A DNA stretch of 64,000 nucleotides from FEN-1219 sp963728995 (GCA_963728995.1 CAVSMD010000004.1:682001-746000), one strand, 5' to 3'. Shown: positions 1 to 8,526, counted from the stretch's first letter. The notes: a model not told the origin generated them from the sequence alone. Numbers and translations: made by a program.

Positions 1-146
1 GACGTCGAGAACTTCAGGGTCGCGTCGCGCTCGAGCAGCGCCCGCACCAACGACGTTTTGCCAGCGCCCGAGGGCGCCGCTATTACCCAGAGCTGGCCAC
101 GTCGCACGGCTCGATCTGCGGCGGAGTCCGATCGCGACGTCGTCAT
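1..146 (-). CDS. gmk: guanylate kinase, N-terminal part (gene runs off the window edge)
   Basis: Guanylate kinase phosphorylates GMP (and dGMP) to GDP with ATP. Only the first 48 codons are in the window, reading leftward from an ATG at 146. The visible part has the P-loop APSGAGKTSL followed by VRALLERD, which is characteristic of Gmk. The start codon overlaps the stop of yicC upstream (ATGA arrangement), so the two genes are probably co-transcribed, as in many gammaproteobacteria. The N-terminal extension before the P-loop (about 20 residues, arginine-rich) is longer than in E. coli Gmk, so a later start cannot be excluded. Confidence 0.93.
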   Translation of the reverse strand, partial: MTTSRSDSAADRAVRRGQLWVIAAPSGAGKTSLVRALLERDATLKFST

Positions 147-1009
147 TCGAGATTCTGGACCTGCTCGCGCATCTGCTCGATCAGCACCTTGAGCTCGACG
201 GCGGCCCGCGTCAGGGCCTCTTCCTGTACCTTCGATGCAAAGGTGTTGGCCTCGCGATTCAGCTCCTGAATCACGAAGTCCAGGCGCCGCCCGATCGGCT
301 CTCGGCGACGCAGAATGTCGGCCACCTCGGCGACGTGACTATCGAGCCGATCGACTTCCTCGGCCACGTCGGCGCGCTGCGCGAGCAGCGCCAGCTCCTG
401 CTCGAGCCGCTCGGGCTCGGCTTGCACGTCCAATCGCTGCAGACGCTCGCGAAGCTTCTCGCGGTAGCGGCCCTGCACGTCGTCGAGCAGCGGCCGAATG
501 CCGTCGAGTAGCGCGGTGATGCCGGCGTTACGCTTCATGAGTAGCTCGGCGATCCGTCCGCCCTCGCGAGCGCGCGCCTCCTGCAGCCCCGCGAGCGTGG
601 CGACGAGGCACTCCTTGATTGGCGCAGAGAGCTCGTCGAGGTTGCGGACGGGCTCTTCCAGCACCCCCGGCCAGCGCAGCACGTCGGCGGTCGTCAAGGA
701 TTGAGCGTGGGGAAACACCGTCTTGATCCGGGCTTCGAGATTCCTCAGCGCGTGCAGCGCGTCCTCGACGACCGTGAGCGCAACACCGCCGCGATCCGCG
801 ATATTCATCTTGAGGGTGCAGTCGAGCTTGCCACGCTTGAGGGCGTCGCCGACGAGCTCCCGGCACTCCGGCTCGAGCGCGCGCAGGTCGTCCGGCATCC
901 TGAAGCTCAGATCGAGAAACCGGTGGTTGACGCTGCGGATCTCCCATGTGAGACGCAGCGAGTCGCGGCGCGTCTCGGCGCTGGCAAATCCCGTCATGCT
1001 GTGAGGCAT
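143..1009 (-). CDS. yicC: YicC family endoribonuclease
   Basis: 288 residues, the usual size of YicC proteins (YicC-like N-terminal domain, then DUF1732). I place the start at the ATG opening MPHSMTGFAS, because family members begin with a short stretch ending in MTGFA/MTAFA; the open frame extends far upstream but that part has no family resemblance. The C-terminus contains the conserved GRRLDFVIQELNREANT segment typical of DUF1732. YicC of E. coli is reported to be an endoribonuclease affecting small RNA turnover. Next to gmk, with rph just across the divergent PP2C gene, it repeats the classic gmk-yicC-rph neighbourhood. Confidence 0.93.
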   Translation of the reverse strand: MPHSMTGFASAETRRDSLRLTWEIRSVNHRFLDLSFRMPDDLRALEPECRELVGDALKRGKLDCTLKMNIADRGGVALTVVEDALHALRNLEARIKTVFPHAQSLTTADVLRWPGVLEEPVRNLDELSAPIKECLVATLAGLQEARAREGGRIAELLMKRNAGITALLDGIRPLLDDVQGRYREKLRERLQRLDVQAEPERLEQELALLAQRADVAEEVDRLDSHVAEVADILRRREPIGRRLDFVIQELNREANTFASKVQEEALTRAAVELKVLIEQMREQVQNLE

Positions 1010-1159
1010 TTGGTTGAGTCCGTGCGGCGTTTCAGACACTCTGTGCGCGGTGTCGCGCCCCCGATCGAGTGTACAGCAGCTTCCGGTGGCTGTTCCCTCC
1101 GGAGCGCGCGCCACGCGGCGCGATCGTCGATAGGGATTTCCAGCAAGCAGGACGGCCAG

Positions 1160-1906
1160 GTGCGGGTTGATTATGCAAGGTTGAGTCTGGCCGGTAACCG
1201 GTCGGAGAACCAGGATCGCGTCGACGTGGTCGCTGCCGATAACGCCCTCTTGATGGCCGTCGTCGACGGCATGGGCGGCCACGCGCACGGCGCGCGCGCC
1301 GCCGAGGTCACGGTCGTGACGCTGAAAGAGTGTTTCGCCGAGATCAGCTTGCCCGTCTTCGACCCGCAAGGCTTCCTGACGCTCGCGCTCGCCCGAGCGC
1401 ATGACCGCGTCGTCGAGCTCGGCGAAGGCGTCGCGCTCGACCACAAGCCCAGGGCGACGTGTGCCATTTGCCTGATTCAGGATGGCGGCTCGTTCTGGGC
1501 GCACGTCGGCGACAGTCGCGTCTATCATCTGCGCGGCGGTTCGATTCTGGCCCGCACGCGGGACCACAGTCACGTCGAGCTCCTGCTCCGCGAAGGGCTC
1601 ATCGCCGAAAGCGAGATGCGTGGACACCCGATGCGCAACTTCGTCGAGTGCTGCCTCGGCGGTGATGCGCCCCTGCCGGACATGAGCATCACGGCGCGGC
1701 GTCAGCTCGCGCCGGGAGATGTGCTGATCGCGTGCACGGACGGCCTGTGGTCCGGCCTCGAGGACAAGGACATCGCGCAGCTTTCGAGCAGCGAGGCCGA
1801 ACCGCTCGAGCGCGCGCTTCGAGTGCTGGCGGAGCGCGCGGTGGCGCGCAACGCTCCCTACAGCGACAACACCAGCATCACGGCCGTGCGGTGGCTCGGT
1901 AGCTAA
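1160..1906 (+). CDS. PP2C-family serine/threonine protein phosphatase
   Basis: About 248 residues from a GTG at 1160, matching the start of the PP2C fold (the frame is open further upstream, but it overlaps yicC there). Metal-binding and catalytic PP2C motifs are visible in order: NRSENQDR near residue 13, VVDGMGGH near residue 36, VGDSRVYHLR mid-protein, CTDGLW, and a final SDNTSITAV. These match the soluble single-domain bacterial Stp/PrpC-type phosphatases, which remove phosphate from Ser/Thr using two Mn/Mg ions. No Ser/Thr kinase gene is adjacent, so its partner kinase must be encoded elsewhere. It diverges from yicC and precedes rph. Confidence 0.9.
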   Translation: MRVDYARLSLAGNRSENQDRVDVVAADNALLMAVVDGMGGHAHGARAAEVTVVTLKECFAEISLPVFDPQGFLTLALARAHDRVVELGEGVALDHKPRATCAICLIQDGGSFWAHVGDSRVYHLRGGSILARTRDHSHVELLLREGLIAESEMRGHPMRNFVECCLGGDAPLPDMSITARRQLAPGDVLIACTDGLWSGLEDKDIAQLSSSEAEPLERALRVLAERAVARNAPYSDNTSITAVRWLGS

Positions 1907-1980
1907 CCGTCCGACGAGCAGCGCGGCTCGAAGGAGCTGCTAAGCTCTGCTTCCACATCCCGAGCTGACCGGAGCCTGCC

Positions 1981-2700
1981 ATGCGGCCGAGCGGACGCCG
2001 CCCCGACGAAATGCGCCCCGTGCGCTTCACGCCTAGCTTCACGCGGCATGCCGAAGGCTCGGTGCTCGTCGAGTTCGGTGATACACGCGTACTCTGCACC
2101 GCGTCGATAGATGCGAAGGTCCCGCAATTCTTGAAAGGCAAAGGGCAGGGCTGGGTCACGGCGGAATACGGCATGCTGCCTCGGGCTACGCACACCCGGA
2201 CGGCGCGCGAGGCCGCCAAGGGCCACCAGAGCGGTCGAACGCTCGAGATCCAACGGCTGATCGGCCGCAGCCTCCGCGCTGTCGTCGATCGCAGCGCGCT
2301 CGGCGAGAACACGGTCACGATCGATTGCGACGTGCTGCAGGCCGACGGCGGCACCCGAACGGCGGCGATCACGGGTGGCTATCTGGCACTGGCGGCGGCG
2401 GCCGAGAAACTGGTCCGCGCGGGCAAAATCCCGCGCAACCCCATTCACGGGCAGATCGCCGCGCTATCGGTCGGCATCGTGAACGGCGTGGCCGTCCTCG
2501 ATCTCGACTACGCGGAAGACTCCGAGGCGGAAACCGACATGAACGTCGTGATGAACGAGGCGAAGGGCTTCGTCGAAGTGCAGGGCACGGCGGAAGGGCA
2601 CGCGCTCAAGCGCAGCGAGCTGGACGCGCTGCTCGACCTCGCGAGTCGGGGCATCGAGCATTTGCTGACGGCACAGGCCGCGGTGCTCGCCGACAAGTGA
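1981..2700 (+). CDS. rph: ribonuclease PH
   Basis: 239 residues, full length for RNase PH, the phosphate-dependent 3'-5' exoribonuclease that trims tRNA 3' ends. Signature segments include the N-terminal MRPSGRRPDEMRPV, the VLVEFGDTRVLCTAS strand, GRTLEIQRLIGRSLRAV (phosphate and RNA binding arginines) and DADGGT-like QADGGTRTAAITGGY. The ATG at 1981 is the natural start. The stop overlaps the GTG start of rdgB, so the two are translationally coupled, a common pairing. Confidence 0.96.
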   Translation: MRPSGRRPDEMRPVRFTPSFTRHAEGSVLVEFGDTRVLCTASIDAKVPQFLKGKGQGWVTAEYGMLPRATHTRTAREAAKGHQSGRTLEIQRLIGRSLRAVVDRSALGENTVTIDCDVLQADGGTRTAAITGGYLALAAAAEKLVRAGKIPRNPIHGQIAALSVGIVNGVAVLDLDYAEDSEAETDMNVVMNEAKGFVEVQGTAEGHALKRSELDALLDLASRGIEHLLTAQAAVLADK

Positions 2701-3305
2701 GCCTGCCGCGTCGCTGGGTGCTCGCTACGGCCAATCGGGGCAAGGCCATCGAGCTCGCCGCGGCGTTTCGCGAAGCGGGACTCACGCTCGATATCGTCGC
2801 CCAGGCCGAGCTCGGCGTGAACTCGGTGCCAGAGACGGGCGTGACATTCGTGGAAAATGCGTTGCTGAAGGCGCGGCACGCGAGCCGTGCGACCGGCCTG
2901 CCCGCGCTCGCCGACGACTCGGGGCTCGTCGTGGCTGCCTTGGGCGGCGCCCCGGGCGTGCGCTCCGCGCGCTTCGCCCGCGAGGCGGCGAACGACGACG
3001 CGAACGTGGCGAAGTTGCTGGCCACGCTCGTCGACGTGCCCGGTCACGCTCGCGCGGCGAGCTTTCATTGCGCGCTGGTCGCGCTGCTCGGGCCCGACGA
3101 CCCTGTCCCTAAGATCGCGCACGGCGAGTGGTGCGGCGAGATCACGTCTGCGCGTCGCGGCACGAACGGCTTCGGCTACGATCCCGTGTTCTTCGACCCA
3201 CGCCTCGGCCAGACCGCCGCAGAGCTTTCCATCGCGGACAAGAACCGCGTAAGCCACCGCGGGGCAGCACTCCGGCAACTCGTCGAATCACTGAAAAAAC
3301 GCTGA
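2697..3305 (+). CDS. rdgB: RdgB/HAM1 family XTP/dITP pyrophosphatase
   Basis: 202 residues from a GTG that overlaps the rph stop codon. RdgB hydrolyses non-canonical purine nucleoside triphosphates (dITP, XTP) to monophosphates, keeping them out of DNA. Diagnostic motifs are LATANRGKAIEL near the N-terminus, TFVENALLKARHA, ADDSGLVVAALGGAPGVRSARFA and the substrate-binding GTNGFGYDPVFF near residue 155. The frame is intact, with normal length for the family. It is the last gene before a non-coding region carrying DnaA boxes. Confidence 0.95.
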   Translation: MSLPRRWVLATANRGKAIELAAAFREAGLTLDIVAQAELGVNSVPETGVTFVENALLKARHASRATGLPALADDSGLVVAALGGAPGVRSARFAREAANDDANVAKLLATLVDVPGHARAASFHCALVALLGPDDPVPKIAHGEWCGEITSARRGTNGFGYDPVFFDPRLGQTAAELSIADKNRVSHRGAALRQLVESLKKR

Positions 3306-3638
3306 CTTGCAAATTTTTCCCATGTCCACGGGGGCATGTTTATGCACACGTGGCGGGCGCCTGCCGGACTCCTTGCCTCCGGCCGCCGGCAGCTCCGAGC
3401 GGAGCTGTCATAAACGATCTAACCTTTTGATATCTATATAAAGACCGCGTTTGATCGTTTTTTGATCAAATCTGAAGAAATCGTTACAGCGTGCGGACTC
3501 GGCTCGACTGCGGGCGCGCTCTCCACAGAGTTATTCACAGATTTTGTGGATAAGGTCGGAGGGACTCTCCGCGCCACCGTCGCCTTGTCTTCGCTTCCGG
3601 CCGGCAGTATTCTCTCGCGCCCGCCCGGAGCTGCGATC
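3306..3638. other. non-coding region with DnaA-box cluster and AT-rich segment (candidate replication origin)
   Basis: This 333-base gap between rdgB and rpmE has three exact matches to the DnaA box consensus TTATNCACA: TTATGCACA at 3340-3348 (+), TTATTCACA at 3531-3539 (+) and TTATCCACA on the minus strand at 3545-3553. A weaker copy (CTCTCCACA, 7 of 9) lies at 3519-3527. Between the first box and the pair is an AT-rich segment, about 3408-3482 (roughly 70% A+T by my count, in a GC-rich genome), containing several GATC sites. A perfect 8-bp inverted repeat with a two-base spacer (CAGCTCCG/CGGAGCTG, 3390-3407) precedes it. The layout resembles a chromosomal origin (boxes plus unwinding element), but it could instead be a DnaA-regulated rpmE promoter or a DnaA-titrating site. 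Confidence 0.5.
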
Positions 3639-3851
3639 ATGAAGCAAGAAATTCACCCGAACTACACTGAAATCAAAGTCATCTGTAGCTGCGGCAACGA
3701 GTTCACGACGCGTTCGACGCTCGGCCAGGATCTGCACGTCGAAGTCTGCTCCTCCTGCCATCCGTTCTTTACGGGCAAACAGAAGACCGTCGACAGCGGC
3801 GGGCGCGTCGACAAATTCCGTCGTCGCTACAAGAAGGCCGCGACCGGCTAG
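3639..3851 (+). CDS. rpmE: 50S ribosomal protein L31
   Basis: 70 residues starting MKQEIHPNY, the standard beginning of bacterial L31. It is the zinc-binding C+ type: CSCG near residue 16 and CSSC near residue 37 supply the four cysteines. The frame is open upstream, but the ATG at 3639 is fixed by family alignment. L31 sits at the 50S central protuberance and bridges to the 30S head. A zinc-independent paralogue is not present here. The 3' end overlaps the convergent gene by four bases. Confidence 0.96.
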   Translation: MKQEIHPNYTEIKVICSCGNEFTTRSTLGQDLHVEVCSSCHPFFTGKQKTVDSGGRVDKFRRRYKKAATG

Positions 3852-4483
3852 CGCGCCGACCCAGGTGTTTCCTGAAGCAACGCCAGCACGGCGGCTCGCG
3901 AGGCGCGGCGCATCGGCCGGCCGTCGACGGGACTGTGCGGCGCATGGTGTGCCCCGCGCTCCGGAAACACCATCACCTGAACTTCCTCGCCGTTGTGCAG
4001 CAGCTCGAAACCGGGAATCTGCTGGCTGTGGTCGGGGCCGAAGCGATAACGGCGCTGGCTGTTGTGGACGCGCTGGCCGGCGGCCTCGAGCGACTCGGCC
4101 ACGAGCTCTGGCGAGTCCGAGAACACCTGTAGCTCGATGACGGAGTTGATCGTCGCGGTACCGTCGAGCACCGGCCCGACGAGTCGCGGCCGGAACTCCT
4201 CGAGGCGGCCCATGACGTCTACCGCGATGCGACGCAGCTTCACGATCCGCGCCTCGTGAGCCGCCGGCTCGAATAGACGCTGGCGCTGCGCTACGCGCTC
4301 TTGGATCAACGCATTGCTCGGCATCGCGCCGCGCGCCTTCAAGCCGAAGCGCTCGGCCGCCTTGCGCTTAGCAAGCGCGAAATCGCGAATTCCGTGCTCC
4401 ACCATGACGCGAGCCGCCTCGTCCGCGACCTGGTCCAGCACCTCGAGCGCCATCGATCGCGCAGCGCGTTCGCGACTACCCAT
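3848..4483 (-). CDS. conserved protein of unknown function
   Basis: 211 residues, soluble, no signal peptide or membrane segment. The N-terminal half is helical and basic (ARVMVEHGIRDFALAKRKAAERFG), followed by a conserved-looking core LRRIAVDVMGRLEEFRPRLVGPVLDGTA and then a strand-rich C-terminal half (IELQVFSDSPELVAESL). It resembles a family I remember from other proteobacteria, described vaguely as nucleotidyltransferase-like, but I cannot confirm this and see no clear catalytic motif. It lies head to tail just downstream of the PBP1A gene (25 bases apart), so it may be its operon partner. Confidence 0.7.
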   Translation of the reverse strand: MGSRERAARSMALEVLDQVADEAARVMVEHGIRDFALAKRKAAERFGLKARGAMPSNALIQERVAQRQRLFEPAAHEARIVKLRRIAVDVMGRLEEFRPRLVGPVLDGTATINSVIELQVFSDSPELVAESLEAAGQRVHNSQRRYRFGPDHSQQIPGFELLHNGEEVQVMVFPERGAHHAPHSPVDGRPMRRASRAAVLALLQETPGSAR

Positions 4484-4507
4484 CAGCGATTCCCCCGCTT
4501 GGCCGTT

Positions 4508-7027
4508 TCAGAATATCGGCTCTCCGGAGCGGGTAGGGGTCGCGGGCTCGAGCGAGTTGAAGGGGCTCGAGAACACCGCGTCCGGCTCGCGATCCGGCAG
4601 AGTGTCGATGTCGAACTTCTCGAAGATGCTATTCGGGTCGCCGTCGCTCGCGATCAACCCGGTGGTCGGATTTATGCGGTATTCGACGATGCCGGGAGGG
4701 CGCGCGAGCTCGTGCTCGGGTTTGCCACCCAGCGCGGCGCGCATGAAGTCGATCCACATCGGAATCGCAGTGAAGCCACCCTGCTCGTTGCCGCCGAGCG
4801 GGCGGAATTGATCGAAGCCGACCCACGCGGCCGCAACGACATCGGCGTTGAAGCCGACGAACCAGGTATCGCGACCCTCGTTGGTCGTTCCCGTCTTGCC
4901 CGAGAGATCGCTGCGCTTGAGCTCGCGTCGCGCGGCAGCGCCGGTCCCCCCCGGGCTGCTGATGACGTCCTGGAGCATGTCGGTCATCAGATAGGCGTTC
5001 TGCGGCGAGATGACGCGGGGCGCCGCAAACTCCGCGGGATACAGCTGCGTCACGTCATCCACCAACGCAGGCTCCGGCGGCTCCGGCGGCGACTCGGTCG
5101 GCGGCGGCGTGTTGCAGTCGGGGCAGGTCAGGGGATGCGCAGCGTAGATCAGCTCGCCGTCCGCCATCGTCACGCGGTCGATGAAATACGGATTCACGCG
5201 ATAGCCGCCGTTGGCAAACACGGCGTAACCGGCTGCGAGATCCAGGGGCGCCACGTTGCCCGCGCCAAGAGCCAGCGACAGGTTGTTCGGGACTGCCGCA
5301 TCATCGAAGCCGAACCGATGCGCGTGCTCCACGGCCGTGGGAACACCGACCCTCTGCAGCAGACGGATCGAGACGGCGTTCATCGACTCCTTGAGCGCGA
5401 CGCGCAACCGCGTATCGCCATGGTACTTGCCGCCGAAGTTCTCCGGCTTCCAGACGCGCTCGAGCTCCGGTTGGTAGCCGACGTCCGGCGGCGAGTCGTT
5501 CACAACGGTGGCCGGGGTGAACCCATGGTCGAGGCCGGCGGAGTAGACGAATGGCTTGAACGACGACCCCGGCTGACGTCGCGCCTGGGTCGCGCGATTG
5601 AAGTTGTTCAAGAAGAAATCGAAACCGCCATTCAACGCCACGACCGCGCCATCGAACGGATCGACCGACACGAACGCGCCTTGCACCTCGGGGATCTGCG
5701 CGAGCCGCCATTCGCCACCCGCCATCCTGCGGAACCGCGCGATATCTCCGGGGTGCAGGACCTCGGCCACCGTCGTCGGCTTCGCCCCGACGCTGTCGTC
5801 CGTGACGAACGGTGCGGCCCACGATACGGCGCTGAGATCGATCGTCTGTTCGCCGCGGCTCGCGAAATACAGCTCCGCGCTCGTGGCGTCCGAATGCAGC
5901 ACGATGGCAGCCTCGTAGTCGAGCAGCGTCGGGTAGTCCTCGAGCAAAGCCCGTAGCCGGTCTGGATCGGCGGCCACGCTGCCGAGCTCGAGGTCTGCCT
6001 TGCCCGGCGCAGGTGGCGGCAACTCGACGTGCGCGAGTGGGCCGCGATAGCCGTGCCGCTCGTCGTAGGCCATCAACGTCTCGTGAATCGCGCGATTTGC
6101 TGCCAGTTGCAGCCGGCTATCGATCGTCGTCGTGACCCTCAAGCCGGCGGTGTAGGCGGCCGTGCCGAACCGGCGGACCATCTCGGCCCGGACCATCTCC
6201 GCCACGTAGGGCGCCGGGACCAGGTTCGGCGTCGCAAACCGCTGTGCGACGACCGGCTCGCTCAGCGCGGCGTGGTACTGCGGCTCGTCGATCGCACCCG
6301 TTTCCAGCATGCGCCGCAGCACGTACGCGCGACGCGCCGTGGCACGTTCCGGACTTGCGATGGGGTTCAAGTCGTTCGGGCGCTGCGGGATTCCGACGAG
6401 GAGGGCTACCTCCGCCACCGTCAGCTCGCTCAGATCCTTGCCGAAATACGTGCGCGCGGCCGTCGCTACGCCGTATGACCGCTGCCCGAAATAGTTGGTG
6501 TTCAGGTACAGCTGCAGGATCTCCTGCTTCGTGAACTCACGCTCGATGCGAAACGCGAGGATCCATTCCTTGAATTTGCCCACGAAGCGCTGCAGGCCCG
6601 AGCTCAATCCCGACCGCTGCAGCACGTTCAGCGTGCGGGTCACCTGTTGGGTAATCGTGCTGCCGCCGACAGTGGAGCCGCCGGGCCGCAGCTCGTTCAC
6701 GATGCCGCGAACCACACCCCGATAGTCGACGCCCAGGTGCTCGAAGAAGTGCTCGTCCTCAGCTGCGAGGACGGCCTTGATGACCAACGGGGGGATGTCG
6801 TCGTAGTTCACGGGTGTGCGTTTCTGGTCGCCGAACTCCGCCAACAACCGCCCGTCGCGGCTATAGATCTGGAGCGGCACCTGGATCTTGATGTCCCGAA
6901 GGTCCGCGGCCTGGGGGAGGCTCGGCGACACGTAGTAGTAAGCGCCCGCGAGCGCCGCTGCAGTGCCCAGCGCCAGCGCGGCCGTAACGCAGAAAATTGT
7001 GAGCGGAATCTTAATGTAAGGCTTCAT
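4508..7027 (-). CDS. mrcA: penicillin-binding protein 1A (bifunctional transglycosylase/transpeptidase)
   Basis: 839 residues, a class A PBP that polymerises and crosslinks peptidoglycan. One N-terminal membrane anchor (about 9-31) is followed by the GT51 glycosyltransferase domain with catalytic Glu near residue 90 (AAEDEHFFEH) and the GGSTITQQ motif. A long inserted OB-like region precedes the transpeptidase domain with catalytic SSFK (Ser488), SMN (ESMNAVS) and KTG at 711-713. An insertion at about 640 carries a CPDC pair and a Pro/Glu-rich linker. It diverges from pilM, the arrangement found in Pseudomonas and relatives (ponA-pilMNOPQ). Confidence 0.96.
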   Translation of the reverse strand: MKPYIKIPLTIFCVTAALALGTAAALAGAYYYVSPSLPQAADLRDIKIQVPLQIYSRDGRLLAEFGDQKRTPVNYDDIPPLVIKAVLAAEDEHFFEHLGVDYRGVVRGIVNELRPGGSTVGGSTITQQVTRTLNVLQRSGLSSGLQRFVGKFKEWILAFRIEREFTKQEILQLYLNTNYFGQRSYGVATAARTYFGKDLSELTVAEVALLVGIPQRPNDLNPIASPERATARRAYVLRRMLETGAIDEPQYHAALSEPVVAQRFATPNLVPAPYVAEMVRAEMVRRFGTAAYTAGLRVTTTIDSRLQLAANRAIHETLMAYDERHGYRGPLAHVELPPPAPGKADLELGSVAADPDRLRALLEDYPTLLDYEAAIVLHSDATSAELYFASRGEQTIDLSAVSWAAPFVTDDSVGAKPTTVAEVLHPGDIARFRRMAGGEWRLAQIPEVQGAFVSVDPFDGAVVALNGGFDFFLNNFNRATQARRQPGSSFKPFVYSAGLDHGFTPATVVNDSPPDVGYQPELERVWKPENFGGKYHGDTRLRVALKESMNAVSIRLLQRVGVPTAVEHAHRFGFDDAAVPNNLSLALGAGNVAPLDLAAGYAVFANGGYRVNPYFIDRVTMADGELIYAAHPLTCPDCNTPPPTESPPEPPEPALVDDVTQLYPAEFAAPRVISPQNAYLMTDMLQDVISSPGGTGAAARRELKRSDLSGKTGTTNEGRDTWFVGFNADVVAAAWVGFDQFRPLGGNEQGGFTAIPMWIDFMRAALGGKPEHELARPPGIVEYRINPTTGLIASDGDPNSIFEKFDIDTLPDREPDAVFSSPFNSLEPATPTRSGEPIF

Positions 7028-7082
7028 TTCCGAACTTGGATTCCACGCCCTTGCCAGACTTGGGGCCTTTGTGCATAGTCGC

Positions 7083-7182
7083 CGGCGTCAGGGCAAACCC
7101 ATCGAAAGGTGGGGACGCAAAGCCTCCGGTCTACCGGCGCGGCGAACTCGTCGCACCAAGGATAGCGGGGCTGCCGAGGCAG
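7083..7182 (+). promoter_or_regulatory. GEMM-I (cyclic di-GMP-I) riboswitch in the pilM leader
   Basis: The RNA reads AGGGCAAACC, then a stem CCCATC-GAAA-GGTGGG closed by a GAAA tetraloop, then GACGCAAAGCCTCCGG, a second variable hairpin, and ATAGCGGGGCTGCCGA. This order and spacing match the conserved core of the class I c-di-GMP riboswitch (GEMM): tetraloop, the intercalating adenine in GCAAAGCC, and the tetraloop receptor GCGGGG. By eye alignment to the Vibrio Vc2 RNA the guanine at position 20 is kept, predicting c-di-GMP rather than cGAMP. It is transcribed toward pilMNOPQ, giving second-messenger control of type IV pilus assembly. Boundaries are approximate. Confidence 0.92.
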
Positions 7183-7463
7183 TTGAAGGTTGGGTACCCT
7201 CCGTGGGTCCATCGCCGCTTCGCCAGCTTACTCCTCCGCCCATCCCCGGAATGCGACGGCGTCCCCAACCGGCGGGAAATCCGGTCATCTCCGGGAGTTT
7301 CTCCGCCGGTGGGCCAACCCGGACGGGGCTAACCTGAATTGTCGGATCGAGATGGGCATCACACCGGAATTTAGCTCGACTGAGCTATAGTTATGGTTAA
7401 ATTGGATAGCTGAAGGCACGTATAGGATTCTAACCCAACCTCACGTGTTGGAAAGGAAAAGCT
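7183..7463 (+). promoter_or_regulatory. long pilM leader with hairpins (presumed riboswitch expression platform)
   Basis: About 280 bases separate the riboswitch from the pilM start and contain no gene. Three inverted repeats stand out: CCGGCGG (7269-7275) with CCGCCGG (7303-7309), extended inward by GAAA/TTTC; TAGCTC-GACT-GAGCTA (7372-7387); and CCAAC (7435-7439) with GTTGG (7447-7451), which abuts the ribosome binding site GGAAAGGA. None is followed by a clear U-tract, so control of translation or an imperfect terminator is more likely than classic termination. Which hairpin acts as the switch is not decided by the sequence alone. Confidence 0.5.
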
Positions 7464-8525
7464 GTGTTCGCGACCCGCCGGAAGGGATCCTTGATCGGCC
7501 TCGACATTACGACCTCCTCTGTCAAGCTCATCGAGCTCGTTCAGAGTGGCCGCGGCTATCGCGTGGAGGCCTATGCCGCCGAAGCCATGCCGCCGAACGC
7601 GATCAATGAGAAAGCAATCGTCGACGCCGATGCCGTGGGCGAGGCCATCCGTCGGGCACACAAGCGCGCCGGCAGCAAGTCGCGAGAAGCGGCCGTTGCC
7701 ATCAGCGGCGACGCTGCGATCACTAAAGTCATTCAAATGCCGAAGAACCTCAGCGCGACGGAGCTCGAGGGCCAAGTCGAGTTGCAGGCCGATCAATACA
7801 TCCCGTTCCCGATGGAAGAGGTCAGCTTCGACTTCGAGGTCATTGGCGACAGCGAGCGCGATCCCGATATGGTCGACGTGCTGCTGGTGGCCACGCGCAC
7901 CGAGAACGTCGAGCAGCGCCAGGTCGCGGTCGAAGCCGCCGGTCTCAACGCGCGCGTCGTCGACGTCGAAGCGTTCGCCGTCGAGAACGGCTGCCAGCTG
8001 CTGACGCATCAGATGCCTGATGGCGGGGCCGACAAGTTCGTCGCGATTTGCGACTTCGGGGCGAGCACCACGACCTTCAGCGTGCTGAAGGACCTGAAGG
8101 TCATTTACACGCGCGACTTCGCGTTCGGTGGCCAGCAACTGACGGAAGAGATCATGCGGACGTATGGGCTCAGCATGGAGGATGCAGGGCGCGCGAAGAA
8201 AGAAGGCGGCCTGCCGAGTAACTATCAGCCCGAAGTGCTCGATGCGTTCATGGACGACATGTCCCAACAGGTCAGCCGCTCACTGCAGTTCTTCCTGGCT
8301 TCGGGGAGTGGCCGAGAGCAGCCCGATCAGATTCTCGTGTGCGGAGGCTGCGCCAACATACCCGGCGTCGCAGACGTCATCGGCAGCCGCGTCGGCGTGC
8401 CAACCGCGGTGGGCGATCCGCTGGGGCAAATGAAAGTTTCGAGTCGTGCCAAATCACAAGGTGTGGACAAGGACGCCACCGCTTTGCTTACCGCCTGCGG
8501 GCTCGCGCTGAGGAGCTTCGACTAA
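7464..8525 (+). CDS. pilM: type IV pilus inner membrane platform protein PilM
   Basis: 353 residues from a GTG with a good ribosome binding site (GGAAAGGA). PilM is a cytoplasmic actin-like ATPase of the FtsA/Hsp70 fold that binds the N-terminal tail of PilN and links the motor ATPases to the alignment subcomplex. The first phosphate loop IGLDITTSSVKLIEL is near residue 10, the second DFGASTTTFSV around 200, and the adenosine motif CGGCANIPGVADVI near 292. First gene of pilMNOPQ, whose genes abut or overlap; the operon is preceded by the GEMM-I riboswitch. Confidence 0.96.
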   Translation: MFATRRKGSLIGLDITTSSVKLIELVQSGRGYRVEAYAAEAMPPNAINEKAIVDADAVGEAIRRAHKRAGSKSREAAVAISGDAAITKVIQMPKNLSATELEGQVELQADQYIPFPMEEVSFDFEVIGDSERDPDMVDVLLVATRTENVEQRQVAVEAAGLNARVVDVEAFAVENGCQLLTHQMPDGGADKFVAICDFGASTTTFSVLKDLKVIYTRDFAFGGQQLTEEIMRTYGLSMEDAGRAKKEGGLPSNYQPEVLDAFMDDMSQQVSRSLQFFLASGSGREQPDQILVCGGCANIPGVADVIGSRVGVPTAVGDPLGQMKVSSRAKSQGVDKDATALLTACGLALRSFD

Positions 8526-8526
8526 C

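Noticed and set aside
4301..5956. Long plus-strand open frame (551 codons) opposite the PBP1A gene
   Set aside because: Arg-rich translation with no domains, antisense to a clear PBP1A with all motifs; a GC-rich shadow frame.
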